From Varanus komodoensis (taxonomy: Eukaryota; Chordata; Lepidosauria; Squamata; Varanidae): a stretch of 64,000 bases of DNA. The notes beneath the pieces are model-generated. The model made no database searches. It had not been told where the DNA came from and was given only the letters and a program-made list of their open reading frames with translations. A program made the translations under genes and the position numbers. This document shows, in pieces, positions 1-13,000 of the stretch. The stretch covers positions 561,400-625,399 of the forward strand of contig NW_025336565.1 of the NCBI RefSeq assembly GCF_004798865.1, read 5' to 3'. Numbering within the stretch: the first letter of the stretch is position 1; each line of letters opens with the position of its first letter.

Positions 1-770
1 GGCGGGCGGCAGCATCCTCCTCCCGCCGGGATCGCCGCCGCCGCCGCCGCGCCGGGGCCATGGTGGGCCGGGGCGCGGGGCCGCGGGGGCCCCTGCCCGC
101 GCGCGCGCGGGCCCCGCGCCTGGCAAAGTCCTCCCGGTTGCGCAGTTGCATTTCCCGACGCAGACACGCGCCCCGCGCCTCCCTCCGCCGCTCGTGTCAA
201 TTTTGTTCCCTGGGCAGGATCCGAGCGCGGCCCCTCCTCCCGGCCGCCTCCCCGGCAAGAGCCGCCGCGGCCGCGCCGCTCTCGTCCCCGCTCGGCTCGC
301 CGCCCGCCCGCCGAGGAGAGGCGAGGCGAGGCGAGGAGGCGAGGCCGGCCCGGGCGAGGCGCAGCTCCAGCGGGACGCGCGGTGCGGGGCGCCCGCGGAG
401 CCCCGCTGGAGGCGAGGCGAGGCGAGGCGGCGCGGCCGAGCCCGGGCTTCGGCCCTACTGGCCACGTGCCCCGGGGCCTGGGCGAGCGGGAGGGGAGGGG
501 AGGGAGCCCAGGCCAGCTAGCCCGCCTGGCTTCCTCCGCGGCCGCCCGGCTAGGGAGGGGGCCGGCCGCCCCGGGGCAGCTTGGCCCAGGCCTTCCCCCA
601 TCCCGGCCCGCCTGTCTGGAGGGCCTGCCGGGCAGCCCAGAGCCACGGCCTCCCGGGCAGGATCCGTGCCCTGCGGACTGGCAAGGGTGGTTTCTCCTGC
701 CCCTGAGGAGAGGGGGGCCGGGCCAGGCCAGGCCAGGCTTCCGCTGCCTCTGCCCCGCACCGCATCGCAC
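1..770. promoter_or_regulatory. CpG island downstream of DNAH2, probable promoter of the next gene
   Basis: This stretch is almost pure G+C with very dense CpG, a GCC triplet run near 31-51, tandem GGCGA-type runs near 318-343 and 410-430, and an E-box CACGTG at 463-468. No splice-bounded protein-coding exon is recognisable; the open frames are by-products of stop-codon scarcity. In human the gene just downstream of DNAH2 on the same strand is KDM6B, so this island may be its promoter and 5' untranslated exon, transcribed leftward. That identity rests on remembered synteny, not on sequence seen here. Confidence 0.5.
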
Positions 771-774
771 ACAG

Positions 775-859
775 ACAGTAGTAAACAAAACAGCTTTATT
801 GAGCTTGGCCGGGGGGGGGGGGGGGCGGCCCCACAAGCAGGAGGCTTTGGGGGGGGGGG
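775..859 (-). other. DNAH2: DNAH2 3' untranslated region
   Basis: Only about 60-85 nt separate the stop codon from the poly(A) signal and likely cleavage site. On the sense strand it holds two long C runs (plus-strand G runs near 811-824 and 850-859). A GT-rich stretch at about 766-777 downstream of the signal is a plausible downstream element. Exact cleavage position is inferred. Confidence 0.6.
795..800 (-). terminator. DNAH2: DNAH2 polyadenylation signal AATAAA
   Basis: TTTATT on the plus strand is AATAAA on the sense strand, 59 nt after the TGA stop codon. It is the only canonical hexamer between the stop codon and the CpG island. Confidence 0.8.
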
Positions 860-1014
860 TCAGGTGTCCAGGCTCATCAGCAGGGCTGTGCCGCGCTTGA
901 TCCAGTGGTCCGCCGGCATGGCTCCGGAGCGCAGGTCCACGCCGATGACGAAGGAGGGCCGCCCCGAGGTGCCGGCCCGGTTGGGGTAGTAGTAGCAGGG
1001 GCAGGCGTACGTCC
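860..1014 (-). CDS. DNAH2: DNAH2 exon T (terminal), C-terminal domain
   Basis: Reads [14 protein letters not shown] to TALLMSLDT and a TGA stop at 860-862. Starts with two bases that complete the Gly codon begun in T-1; acceptor AG at 1015-1016. Confidence 0.95.
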
Positions 1015-4000
1015 CTGGGGGGCAGAGGGCGGGCATCAGGCCGGGGGCACAGGCTCCCGGGCGGGGAGAGCGGCCGCCCCCTCTGCAGGGTCTGTGGGGG
1101 GGAGGCCCGAGCCCCCGCTCGCTCCCCCTGTGGGACCCTGTGGCCAGGGAGCCCCCCGCCCCCCCGGCCCCACCTTTGCCGCTCTTCTTCTTGTTCTCCA
1201 CGGGCTTGAAGTGGATGGTGGGGACGGGGCACACGAGCTGCATGGCCTCGGCCTCCATCAGGCACGAGTTCTTCTTGTCCCAGCCGGCGCCCTCCAGGAA
1301 GAGGCCTCGCACCCACACGCCCTCCTGGAGACGGGGCAGCGAGCACACGCATGGTGGGGGGTGCCCGGGCAGGGGTCCCTGACCCGGCGCCCCCCAGCAG
1401 GCGGGCCCCTACCTTGGGCGGGTACACCAGGTTGTTGTCGTCCACCGTGGAGACGAGGAAGTCCCAGGACAGCGTGTCCACCGAGATCTGCAAGGGGCGA
1501 CGAGAGGGAGCCCTGGGGGGGCAGCCACCATTCGGGCCCCGGGCCCCTCCTCTGAGGGGGTGCACGTCTGCCCCCTGCCCCTCGCTGCCCCCGCCAGACA
1601 AGCCCTCCAGGTGATCGGGCCGCCGGCTGCCAGGCCTCCCGACCTGGGCCCACCCGGGCAAGGCAGCCAGGCGTCCGAAGTCCGCACCGGAGGCGTCCCG
1701 GAGGGGGCTGGGCAGGGAAGGCTGCAGAGCCGCCACGCTCCCTCCGCCCGGCCGGAGGGCGGGATGCCCTGTGCTTCCGGCACCCGCACATCTCCCACGC
1801 CTCCTTCCCCGAGCCCCATAGGGCCATGCGCCCGCGGCTGGGCTCCGCAAAGCCACGCCGGGCGGCTCCCGGCTCCCCGCTCAGCCCGTCCTGCTCCCTC
1901 GGCTCCCGCTGCCCGGGGGGGGGGGTGCATACGTTGTTCAGGCGTGCCGCGGCCTGCAGGACGGCGGTCAGGAACCCCGTCGGGAAGGTGAACCCCGAGA
2001 GCCAGAACAGCACCGGGGGGTGCGTGGTCTTGGCCCAGTGGGCGAACTGCTCCACACGCAGGCCCAGGTCCCGGGTCCAAGCAGCCAGGGGCTTCTGGGA
2101 TGGATAGGCCTGCGGAGGAAGGGGAAGGCAGAGGTGGTGGGTGCCCACCAAGCCCCGAGGCAGGAAGTCCAAGCAGGATGCACGGGAAATGGCGATGTGG
2201 GCGGCCCCCGGCCCCCGCCGCTCCCCCTTTGCCAGGAATGCTGCTTCCCCCGCTGGATTGCACATTTTCCCTAGGGGGGATTCCCTGCTTGAGAGACAGG
2301 CAGTGGGGCAGGGGGACGAGGTATGGGCAGAAGGGAATCCAGGGGAAACCGAGGGATCCCAAAAATTCTGCAGACCCCTCTCCTGAAATATAGTTTGTCT
2401 GTGGTGCAAAACAGGACAGTGTCCTTAACACACGGAACAAGCCGGAGCGTTTCTCTCGGCGAAGTTCCAGGGCTGACGGAGCATCGGGGCAAGAGACCGC
2501 GGACAGTCCCTGGTGCCCCGGATTTCACTTGGCCAGGACACAACAACTCACCTCCCCAAAGGGAGGGGAGGGGAGGGGAGGGGATGAGCACCGACCCCCA
2601 GGCCTTACCCTCTCCCACATGGGGGGCACACGGGCATCAAAAATGCAGTTGAAGATCTCCTCCAGGTCCGTGGACATCACCACCAGCCCCTGGATGCCCT
2701 TCTCCAGCTCCACCAGGGAGGAACTGTGGGAAACAGACGTTCGTGCACCCGCAGAGCAGGCCACGCTGAGCCGGGGATCCCACGGCCGGTGGGCACAAGA
2801 GGAGGTCTGAGCATGCCCTTGGTTCTCAGGCAAAATGGCTGTCACGAGGGGCTTTGCCCACCCACAAAATGGCTGCCAGGCTGGACCCACCGAGTCACGA
2901 AACACCCATTTCTCTCTCCCTGGAGCACCTGAATGGAGAGTAACTTTCCCGGCGGCAACCTAAGCACGCCTCGGGGGCGGGATCCAGTTCCCAAAGCGAA
3001 AGCCCTGCTAGTCTGCTGCTCCGGCAACCATGTCGCAGAAGGCCAGCGGCTTCCCCGGGAAGCTGCGTGGGAGGCAGCGGCGAGACCGGGGCCCCCAGTG
3101 CCGCCGCCACAAGGCACAACACAAAACCCCTTCCACGCCACGCAACGCCATCAGGAGGCCCGCGGGCCAGGCCAGGAGCAGAGCCGTGCTTTGGCCCAAA
3201 GGCCTCGCCAGCCAGCTGCCCCGGGGAGGCCACGCGTGGTGCCCGGGGGGCCGCCGTGCCCTCCCACTCAGGTCCCCCAGCAGTGGTGCGGAGACGCACG
3301 TCACCACGGGCCAAGTGCGCACCGCTCCGGCGGAGCAGGCCAGCGGACCCCCGACCAGGCCGTGCCCGTGCTCACGCAGGCAGCCCCCCACCCCAGCCCT
3401 TCCAGCGCCCGGCACCTCCCTGGCGCCCCGGCCCACCTTCAGTGGTGGGACAGCACCTGCTAGACAAAGCGCTGGGCTGCAGCCCGCCCCTCCCCTCCCC
3501 GGCGCCCCACGTGGGGCTCGGGAGCGCGCCCCCCGCCCGGCTTCGCGAGGGGCCCCACCTGATGACCTGCAGCAGGGAGTTGTAGCGCTGGATCTCCTGC
3601 AGCAGCACGACGTTGAGCGGGGAGGGGTCCGTGGACAGCATCTTGCAGGTGCCCTCGTAGTCGATCTCCTCGGGCACCTTGCTGAGCACGTCGGCCGAGA
3701 GCTCCAGCACCTGCGGGGGGAGGCCCTGAGCGGGGGGCCCCTCCGCCTCCCGGCAGCCCCAGCCCTTCCCTTTCTCCTGGGCCCCGATCTCGGCTCAGCC
3801 GGCCCACATGGGGCCTGGACCCCGGGGAGCCCGCCCTTCCCCGAGCCAGCCCCCTTCGGGAACACGGGGGGCTTCCGGTGCCGAGCAAGAGGCGGCCGGC
3901 TTGGGCCACACCCAGCACACGCAGGGGAAAGCGAGGGCAGGTCCCCGGCCGCGGGAGGCCGAGCCGGGCCTCGGCGGATCCTCGGACGACCCGGCAGGGA

Positions 4001-7000
4001 CCAGAAGTCCGTCTGCCTTCTGGCTGTGCAGCAGCAGCAGCAGCGGGACTCCCCGCCCACCCTAAATTACGAGGAAAGTCCGGGGTTCCTGCCCCGGGAG
4101 GACCGTGTGCTCCGTTCAGTCCTGCCCTCCGGAACCCGCCAGGCTCCGCGCTCCTCCACTTCCAGGGCTGCCTCTGGCTCGGGGCTGGTGGCCGGTCCCG
4201 GGGCTCCACGAGCCCCCCCGCCCACCGGGTACCTTGTCCTCCCGGCTCTGCCCGGCCTCCCCCGCAGGGGTGGTCTGCGGCTGCAGGGAAAGCAGCGTCT
4301 CGAAGAGCGTCCGGGCCTCCGTGATCTGGGAGGCCACGTCCGCGTTGGGGTGCTGGCCAAAAGCCTCGGGGGCGTCCATGCTGGGCAGCAGGCTGATGTA
4401 CTCCTTGTACGAGGCCAGGTTGCCGTCCCTGGGGATGTAGTAGGTGTCCAGCACGGAGAGCCTGCCGAGACGGGGGCCTTGCTCAGCCGCGGCCTGCGCC
4501 CGGGGGTCCGCCGAGCCCACGCCCGCCAGCCACGCCGCGCCCTCCCACACCTCTGTGCCTTGAGGGCAGAGCGCGCCGGGGCGGCCGAAGGGCCCGGGAG
4601 CGCTCTGTGGCTGGGGGGGCCGCGACGTGGACTCGTGGCTCCTGGAGCGCCTCTCCCCACCGCATCGGTTGCCGGGTGGCCCTGTTCGGCCCGCTCCACG
4701 CCGCAGCACCCCGCTCCCCGGGCAAGCCCCCCCGTGAACCCCGAGGTCCGCAGCACCCCTGGCCCACGCGCACTTGTAGAAGGGGGCCGTGATGCTTTGC
4801 TCGTTGAAGTAGTCGTTGATGTAGGTGGTCAGGAGGCGCCGGTCCCAGTCGTCCGTCACGTGGCCACCGTAGTTGACCCCGGCGATCAGGTACGTGAGGG
4901 CCTCCCACGGCGTCTCCTCGTACTCGTCCAGGTACAGGCTCAGAAGGTTCTCGGACACCTGCGGGTGGGGTGGGCGGGCGAGAGGGCTGGCGAGCAGGAC
5001 CAGCCTCCGGGGGGCGCTCCCGCGGGTTCCCGGGGCACTCAGGTGAGCCCGCCTCCTCAGCAGGCAGCCCCCGCCAGAGCACCACCAGGCCCCCGCCCAG
5101 GCGGCATCGTCTCCGAGGGAGAAGGACGGCAGGGCTTCCGCCAGGCCCCGGGCCGGCGAGGGCCGGACGCTCAGCCACGGGGTGCCCACGCCCCGAGGAC
5201 GGCGGCCTTCCTGGGCACACGGGCTCCGTGCGGATCGGTCTGCCGGAGCCCCGGCAGGGAAGGCTGCCCCCCGAGCCCCACCCCGCCTGTGGCTGCCGCA
5301 CCTCGGCCGCCCCGGCCCCCGCGCCGCCTCACCTCGAAGTCCGAGTCGTTGAAGCCGTAGACGATGTTCCAGCCCAGCTGCAGGAACTTCTTGCGCTCCA
5401 GCAGGATGCTGTGGAAGAAGCAGAGGGCGAAGAGCAGCTTCTTGTACTTGGCCGGCTTCGTGCACCGGCTGAACTGCGGCTCCGTGATGAGCTGGTACAG
5501 GCGCTTCATGTTGGCCTTCAGGCCCTGCAAGGGAGGGGGCGGGGGCGGGGGCGGGTCAGGGCCGGGCCGGGGGGCAGCCGCGCCCCCGTGCCCCCCGGCC
5601 GTGCCCCCCTGCGCTCACGGTGGGCGGCTCCGTCGTCATCTTGATGCCGGCCTGCAGGATGGAGATGGGGAAGTCGGGGTGGGGGCTGGAGCTGAGCCAC
5701 AGCCGGAAGGACGGGTGCGGCTCCTCCACCTGCAGCTGCTCCACCACCTTGTCCAGCTGCGGCATCCAGGACAGCGAGAGGTGGCAGTTGGCCAGGAAGA
5801 CCCAGTTGCCTGCCAGGGGGCGAGAGGGAGGCCGGTGTTGGAGGCCGGAGGCCGCGGGGCCGGGGCCGGGGCCTGGGCCACGCACGGGGAGAGGCTGTGG
5901 GGAAGCAGGTCCTCGGCCGCAGCCCTTCCACAAATGCCTCCTCCCAGCAGCGGGCACGGGGCCTTCTCGGTAGGGGCCCCCGGGGTGGAATGAGCTCCCT
6001 CCGCCGGGCCCCTGCACTATTCTCTCCAGGGCTTTGTATCACGTTCCCGTTCTGCGTTTGTACGGTCTCCTTCCCCGCGAGCTTCCCAAGGAGCTTTTGC
6101 GGCTGGGCCCAGGGGAGATGGAGCAGATGGACGCCAGCAGGGGAGGCCCGGACAGGCCCCTCCCACCCCGGGCCCCTCGCCCTGCCGGCACCCACCCTGA
6201 TGGACCCCGTCCTTAATCATGCGGGTCGCGATGGGCGCCTGGCCCTGGCCCAGCGAGAGGGCGTGGAAGCGCTGGGCCATGCCCGACTGCTCGGCCAGCT
6301 GCAGCAGCGAGGAGCTGGGGTCCACGCCCGGGGACAGGACGAAGATCAGCGGCGTCTTGGTCGTGGAGTCGTCCACCACCTGTGCCCAGAGGGGGGAGGC
6401 GGTCAGGGCCGAGGCAGGGCGGGCCCGGCAGGGAACGGGCCTTGGCCGGCGCCCCACTCACCGACTTCATGTTGAGCACGGGGGGCTCCACGAACTGGGA
6501 GCCCAGGTTGGAGACGATGAAGGCCGTGACACAGAAGGCCACGCGGTCGGGCCGCAGCGACCGGACAACCAGCATCCGCTGCATCTGGTTGCAGGAGTTC
6601 TCCCACTCGCCTGCGGGCAGAGGCGGCACGTGGGGAGGGGGGAAGTGCCCCTCCCCTCCCCACGCCGGGCTGGCTGCTCCGGGAGGAGGCCTCTCCACAG
6701 ACTCCCAGACACGCCGTCTCCACCCCACGCGCTCCTTCCAGGGGCTGTGCTGTCCCAGAGCAGGACCGGCCCCGGGGATGCCTGGCAAGTCCCCTCCCGG
6801 AAGCTGGTGCCAGTGCGGCGGACAGCCAGGCACCCTGGGGGTTGGGGGCCGGACCTGCCGGGAGCCCCTTCCTCCCAGCCGCACGCCGGAGGGCTGGGGT
6901 CGGACGCGGGCAAGGCGGAGGCCCGGCGAACGCTGCCGCGTGGCCATCCAGCCAGAGGCCGGGCCTCACCTGGCAGCATCGCCTTCTCGGGCCGGGAGCT

Positions 7001-10000
7001 GGTGTACCACAGGTTCCAGTCCCGGGGGTACTGCTCGAAGGAGTTCATGATGCCGTGGAAGTTGGTGAGTTTGTCCAGCTCCGTGATGTTGTCCCAGTAG
7101 GTGTCGGCCAGCCAGCTGGGGCAGGGGTTGTCCATCTGCCCCTCCCGGTCCAGCACCTGCACGCGGGGCAGGATCAGGCAGCCGCGGGGCTGAGCCCCAT
7201 CCCCTCCGCCCAGCACGGCCCCTGCCTGGATGGGTGCAAACTGCGGGCCGACACCTCTGGGGAGCGCCCCTCTGGCGTGGGAGGAGTTGGGGGCGCCCCC
7301 ACCTCAGCACCGGGATACCAGGGAAAGGCAAGGCAGAGACTGGATGGCACGGGGGGGGGGGTTCTCACAGGCTCCTGCACTGCAGAAAACGTCCACCGGA
7401 GGGCAGAGTCGCAGCACGACTGGGTTGTCTTCTGCCCTGCTCGATCCGGCCTCCCGCCCCAAGCCAGAACGCCTGGGACGGCCCAGGGACGGCCCCAGCC
7501 GGACACGGCCCTCCCCGCCCGCCCGCCCCAGGGATGACCGCTCCCTCAGGGGGAGAAGGGGGCCCCGCAGGCCGCACCCGACTGCCGCGCCCAGCCCTCG
7601 TGTGGGGCCGCGGCTCTGGCCAGGGCCCCCTTCCACGCCTCCAGGGGTCAGGCGAGCCCCCTCCCCATGCAGTGGGTGGGGAGCGGGCTGGAGCCCATGG
7701 GACCGGCTGCAGCCAGCCCCTGGCTGGGGAGGGCCGCACGCCTGCTCTTGGGCCCGGGGTCACCCACCAGGCGCATCCCCTGCAAGGCCAGCAGGCACCT
7801 GGAAGGGCGCCTGCCCTGCCCACGCAAGGCGGGGCCTCCCCAGGGCACGCCACCCACTGCCCTCCACTGCCCGAGGCGTGGCTCGCTTGCCAGGCCTGGG
7901 AGGATGGCGCAGGCCCGAGGGACTTGCGCAGTGGGCTCTGCGGAGGGGATGCTCCCGGCCTGCCCCACATGCCCCGCCAACTCTCCAGTCGGACCGCGGG
8001 AAGCAGGACTGATGCTCCAAGGACGGGGAGGTCCGGGGGACAATCAGCCCCCCAGAAGAGGTCCCCTTCCGCAGGAGCCGGAGCCGGGACAGGCTTTCTG
8101 CAGGCTGCCGGGGCCTGAGGCTGCCAAGGGGCCGCCCTTCCTCTGCTTGCGGGAGGGTCTCCAGCTGAACTGGCAGCCTCTCCAGGCAGGGCGAGGAGAA
8201 GCCCCTCCCCGCCCCAGGCCCTGCAGAGCAGGCCAGCCGGGCGGACGGGCCGCCCGAGGGGCTCAGCACAGGGCAGCGGCTCGTGCACCTGCCCGGGGCC
8301 CGCCTGCTCCTGCCCCCAAGTGGCGCTCACCACTCCCCCACGGAGGAAGAAGTTGTACTCGTCCATCTTGAGGTTGCCGGACACTTCCAGGATCTTGGCG
8401 CACATCTGGAAGCTGAAGAGGAGCTTGTGCCGCTCGAAGAGGCCCCTGCAGGTGTACCTGGCGAGGGCAGAGAGCCCGTGGAGCGTGGCGGACGCTTGGA
8501 GCGAAGCCCAGCCGCCCTCTGGGTGCGCCGTGCGCCAGCTGCTCTCCCCGGGCCCTCGGGGGCATCTCGGCTGGGGGGCTGCAGCCTGGTCTGGAAACGG
8601 CCGGCCGCCTGCTGCCTCCCCTTCGGCTGCCCCTTGTCCCAGGAGGGACACCCTGGATTGAGGGGACCCTGGTCGCGCCTGGGGGATGGCGGCAGCTGTG
8701 CGGGGCACCTACCTGTAGACGGCGTAGGTGTGGTATTCATTGAGGTACCGGATCCGCTCGTCCAGCTTGGTGCTTCGGTGGCTCTTGGTGATGCTGAGGT
8801 TGAACAGGTCAATGTAGGCATCCAGGGAGAACTGATACATGGGGTCGATTCTGCCCATGTCGTTGAGGACGAAGAAGAGGATGGACGCCCTCTGAGCGCA
8901 GGGGCGGTAGGCCTGCGGAAGGGTGGGCAGCGGGCTGGTTCATGAGCTGGCGAGGGCGAGGCCAGGGGCCGTCCGGAGGAGGCCAGGGGGTCCCCGCAGC
9001 ATCCAGCTGCCTCCCCCACCCACGTGCTGGGCTAGCAACCCCGTGCTGAGCATCAGAGAGCGCCGTGCTGGCCAAGGGCTGTGGGAGGTGCAGCTCACCC
9101 CCCCCCCGAGGAAGCTGGCTGCAGACAGAGCGACCCCCACACCAGCCGCCTTCCCGGAAGAGGCAGCCCTCCAGCTTCCGCTGTTCAAGGAGCGGGTTCC
9201 CAGCCCCCAGGACTGAGTGGGGGCCGGGAGGAGCTGGGGCAGAGGAGTCTGTGCCCGCAGGCCACCCCTGCCACTCCTCCCCCGGCAATTCTGGTGCTGG
9301 GAGGGCAGCCGGCGCTCTGTGCGCACACCGCCGGGCCCCGGCGCCTCCCCGGCTGACCTCCCGCGCCGTGTCGATCTTGATCTCCGTCATCTCGCTGGTC
9401 TCCAGCTGCTCCGTGACTTCGGTGGCGGTGACCTTCGAGGTCTGCAGCGTGTTCACCAGCTGGACGTCATCCAGAAGGGAACCAGTGGCCTCATTCAGTA
9501 ACCTGCAGCCCGGGACAGGGTGGCTGAGCAGACCCGAGAGCATGGCCTGCTCCCAGTGGCCTCGGACTGCAGGGGGCAGCCAAAGCTGCCGCTGCACCGA
9601 GGGCCAGGAGGGCAGGAGGCCCGGTGGCCGGTTGCCGCCCCAGCACAGAACGGAGCCAGGGCCTGGCACCTGCAGGGCCGCCCACGGGCCCCCAGCCAAG
9701 GCAGAAAGGGCAGCCGTGGGGGCAAGTGCCGCCACGTGGCCCTCGAGGTGAAGCTGGCCCGGAATGCGCCGCCCAGGCCACGGGGGCTCCCGGAGCCGCC
9801 CGCGCGCACCTCAGGATCTCGTCCTCCAGCTCCTTCAGCTTCCACTTCCCGGCGGCGATGTTCAGCACCAGGTGGTCCTTCTGCTCCTCCAGCTCGGGCC
9901 GCTCCCTCCGCACCACGATGCCCAGCAGCTGGGCCTCCAGTCCCTGCGGGGGCCCAGGCGCTCAGCTAGGGGCGGGCCACCCCGGCCAGCTCCTTCCGCG

Positions 10001-13000
10001 GCCCGGCAAGGGGGCTGCCCGCCGGGGGCCCGGAGGAGCCCGGCCCGCGCGCACCTGCTCCTTGACGGCGAAGTTGACGATGGTGGTCTGGGAGGAGGTC
10101 TCGGGCGTGTAGTGGGGGTTGGGCAGCTTGGTGGTCAGGTAGAAGCGGAAGTCGGGGTGGTACTCCACCTCTTTGTCCCCCAGCCGGATCAGGAGGCGGC
10201 CGCCTGCCACGGGCGAGAGGCCGAGTGAGCCACGCGGGGGACGGGGCCGTGCCAAGGCGCCCCAGCTCCCACCCCGCGCCGCTCAGCACGGAGGAGGCCG
10301 GCTCCCGGGCCCGGCCGGGGCCCCGGCACTCACCCACTCTGGTGACGGAGCGGTTGAGGATGGGGGCCAGCGTGGGGTCCAGCTCCTCCTGCACGTTCTG
10401 CAGCAGCACCGGCGAGCCGAGCTGGATGGCCGACTCCAGGACACGCAGGTAGTCGGGCGTATGCAGGTCGATGATCTTGAGGCCCTGCAGGGAGGCCAAG
10501 CGGGCGCGGGCATTGGCCTCCGAAGCTGAGGAGGCCGCGTGGCGGCGGGGGGAGCGAGGGGGTGAGGTGGGGCGGGGGACCTCCCCCCCCGAGCGGCTCC
10601 TCACTCGCTTCTTCTCCATGTTCTTGATCCACTTCGTGGCCTGGCACTGCGGGTCGATCATGAGGGGCCACCTGGGGACGACCAAGCAGAGAGGCACCTG
10701 AGGGCCTGCGGGGTCCCCTGGGCTCCTCGGACGGGGCCGGGGGAGGCCCCGGGGGCGGAGAGCCCCGGCTGCAGCCCCGGGGCTCCAACCCACCTGTTCC
10801 CGCGCGTGACGATGATCCCGTTCTCCGTGGAGAAGTTATCTGAGGGCAGCCCCTGGATGTTCCAGTTGCGCACGACCGTCGGGTTGGAGAGGAAGCTGTC
10901 GCATGTGAACCGGGGCGAGCAGGGCACGTGGAGCTCCCGGATCTGCAGGGCGGAGCAGCTGCCGCAGTCAGAGGGCCCATGGCTCCAGCTCCCCGGGGAC
11001 CGCCTCCCCTGTGCCGAGGGCCGCGCAGCTGGGCGGCCCTCAGGCTTCTCAGCAGCGTCTCGCCCCCTCGCCCGGCCCCCGCCGGCCCTGCAGGCTCCCG
11101 GAGCATCTTCGAGGCACCCACACTGAGCGCAACCCTCTGCAGGGGCCCGGGGCCCTGCCAGGGGGGCTCGCCCGGAGGAGGGGAGGGTGCGGCCCACTCA
11201 CCTGCTTGATCCAGATGTGCGAGACAATCTCGTCCCGGTAATTCGAAAGGAAGGGCCCCATGTACGACAGAAACGCCGCCGCCAGGAGGCAGTCGCCCAC
11301 CAGGTAGCCCAGATCTTCCTCAAGGCCCTAGAGGGGAGTGGGGCCACGCTCGTCTTCCACCCTGCAAGAGCCCTTCCACCGGACGCCCGGGGACTCCTGG
11401 GGCGACGCCGGCAGGCTGCCTGGGCCCGCCCTCGTGCCTCCCGCTGTGCCCGCATCTCAAGGGTCCAGCCTTCCCACAGGCTCGGGCCACAGGCCACCCT
11501 GCTGAATCCTAGACGTGCCAGCGGGAACCGGACATGGCGGTTCGAGGGAGCAAGGACCCCAGCAGGGGTGCCGTCGCCCCCTGAATGCCCCATGGGAGGC
11601 GGGTGCGGAGCTGCCCGCCAGGCCCTACCTTGACGGTTTCCTCCCAGCGGACCTTCTCCCCGGCCAGGCCGGAGACCAGCTTGTCGGCGCGGTCCAGCTT
11701 GATCTCCATCTCCTCGGACTTCTTGCGCAGCTCCTCCTTCTGCGCAAGCTTCTCCTCATACTCTTTCTTCAGCCTCTCCAGTTTCTCTGCAACCTGCGCA
11801 GAGGGGAGTTAAGAGCAGGATTTCCCAGCAGCCTCCTCTTGGCACGCATGGAGGGGGTGCCCCGGGGGTGCAGCAGGCGCAGTGCCCCTCGGGTTCAGAA
11901 GGGGCCCCAGGCGTGGGGTCCCTGCGCCGGGCCAGGCTCCCGGGCCTTCCTCCGCGGCAGACTGACCTCCCGGAGCCTCTCCTGGGCCTCGGCCTGGGCA
12001 GCCTGCTTCTCCGCCAGCTGGGCCAGGGCGGCGTTCATCCGCGCACGCTTGGGCTCCACCACACGGTAAATGCGGCCGTACATCTGCGGAGGGGAAGCGA
12101 AGCGAGCGGCTGGGCCCTCCGTGGAAGCCAAGCTCCCCCGAGGCTGGCGGCCTCACACCCAGAAGCCCAGTCCCCGGCGGGGAGCGGGCGAGAGCCGGAA
12201 GCGGAATTCCGGGGGTCCCCGGGCTGGCGGGCTCCGGCCGTCCCTTCCCTTCCCTTCCCTTCCCTCCGCCACGCTCACCTCCATGGCGCGCACCCACATG
12301 CACAGGGACTTGGCGGCCACGGAGACGCGCCCGATGATGTCCGGCTGGAAGTCCGGCTGCGAGCAATAGGCGCTGATCTTCTTGAGCACCTTGTCGGAGA
12401 TGTTGTCCTTGTCGAAGTACACCAGCTGCTTGATGAAGTTGGGCTCGCCTGGGGAGGGCCAGGAAAGGAAAGGGAGCCCCGGCTGCAGCAAAGGCCCGCC
12501 GCCCCGCCGGAGGGGTGGCTGGATGCAGGGCCCAAAGGGACGCGCCCGCCACTGCCGCCCTGCCCCAGCCAGCCGGCTTCCGAGCGGGGCAGGGGGGACG
12601 CTCCCTGCCGGGTGCCACGCGCCGCGCCCGCGGGGGCAGGTGCTTCCAAAGCCGCGTCAAGCGGTGCCCGATGCTCGCGTGAGTCCAACGCCCGGCCTCA
12701 TCCGGCCCTCCACTCTCCTTACCCAGCTGCTTCTTGGCTTCTGCCCACGTGGGTTCGTTGCCTCGCAGGATCATGACCGCCTGCATGACCGTCTCCACCA
12801 GGGTGGGAGGCCGGCCGTAAGACTTGATCTCGGTCAAGTCCTTCTTGTTGAGCGACTCGAGCGCCTGGGGAGGAGATTGCGGGGCGGGGATGGGCGCGGG
12901 GCCGGGGCGGGCCGTGCAGAGCCCCCCGCTTCCCCGGCTCAGCACCCTGGACTGCAGCCCCTTCCTTCCCTCGCTGCCTCACACCAGAGCCCGTCCAGCA

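Noticed and set aside
3030-5360. 776-codon plus-strand open frame opposite exons T-7 to T-5
   Set aside because: It runs antisense through DNAH2 exons and introns; its length follows from stop-codon scarcity in GC-rich DNA, and its Arg/Pro/Gly-rich product resembles no family.
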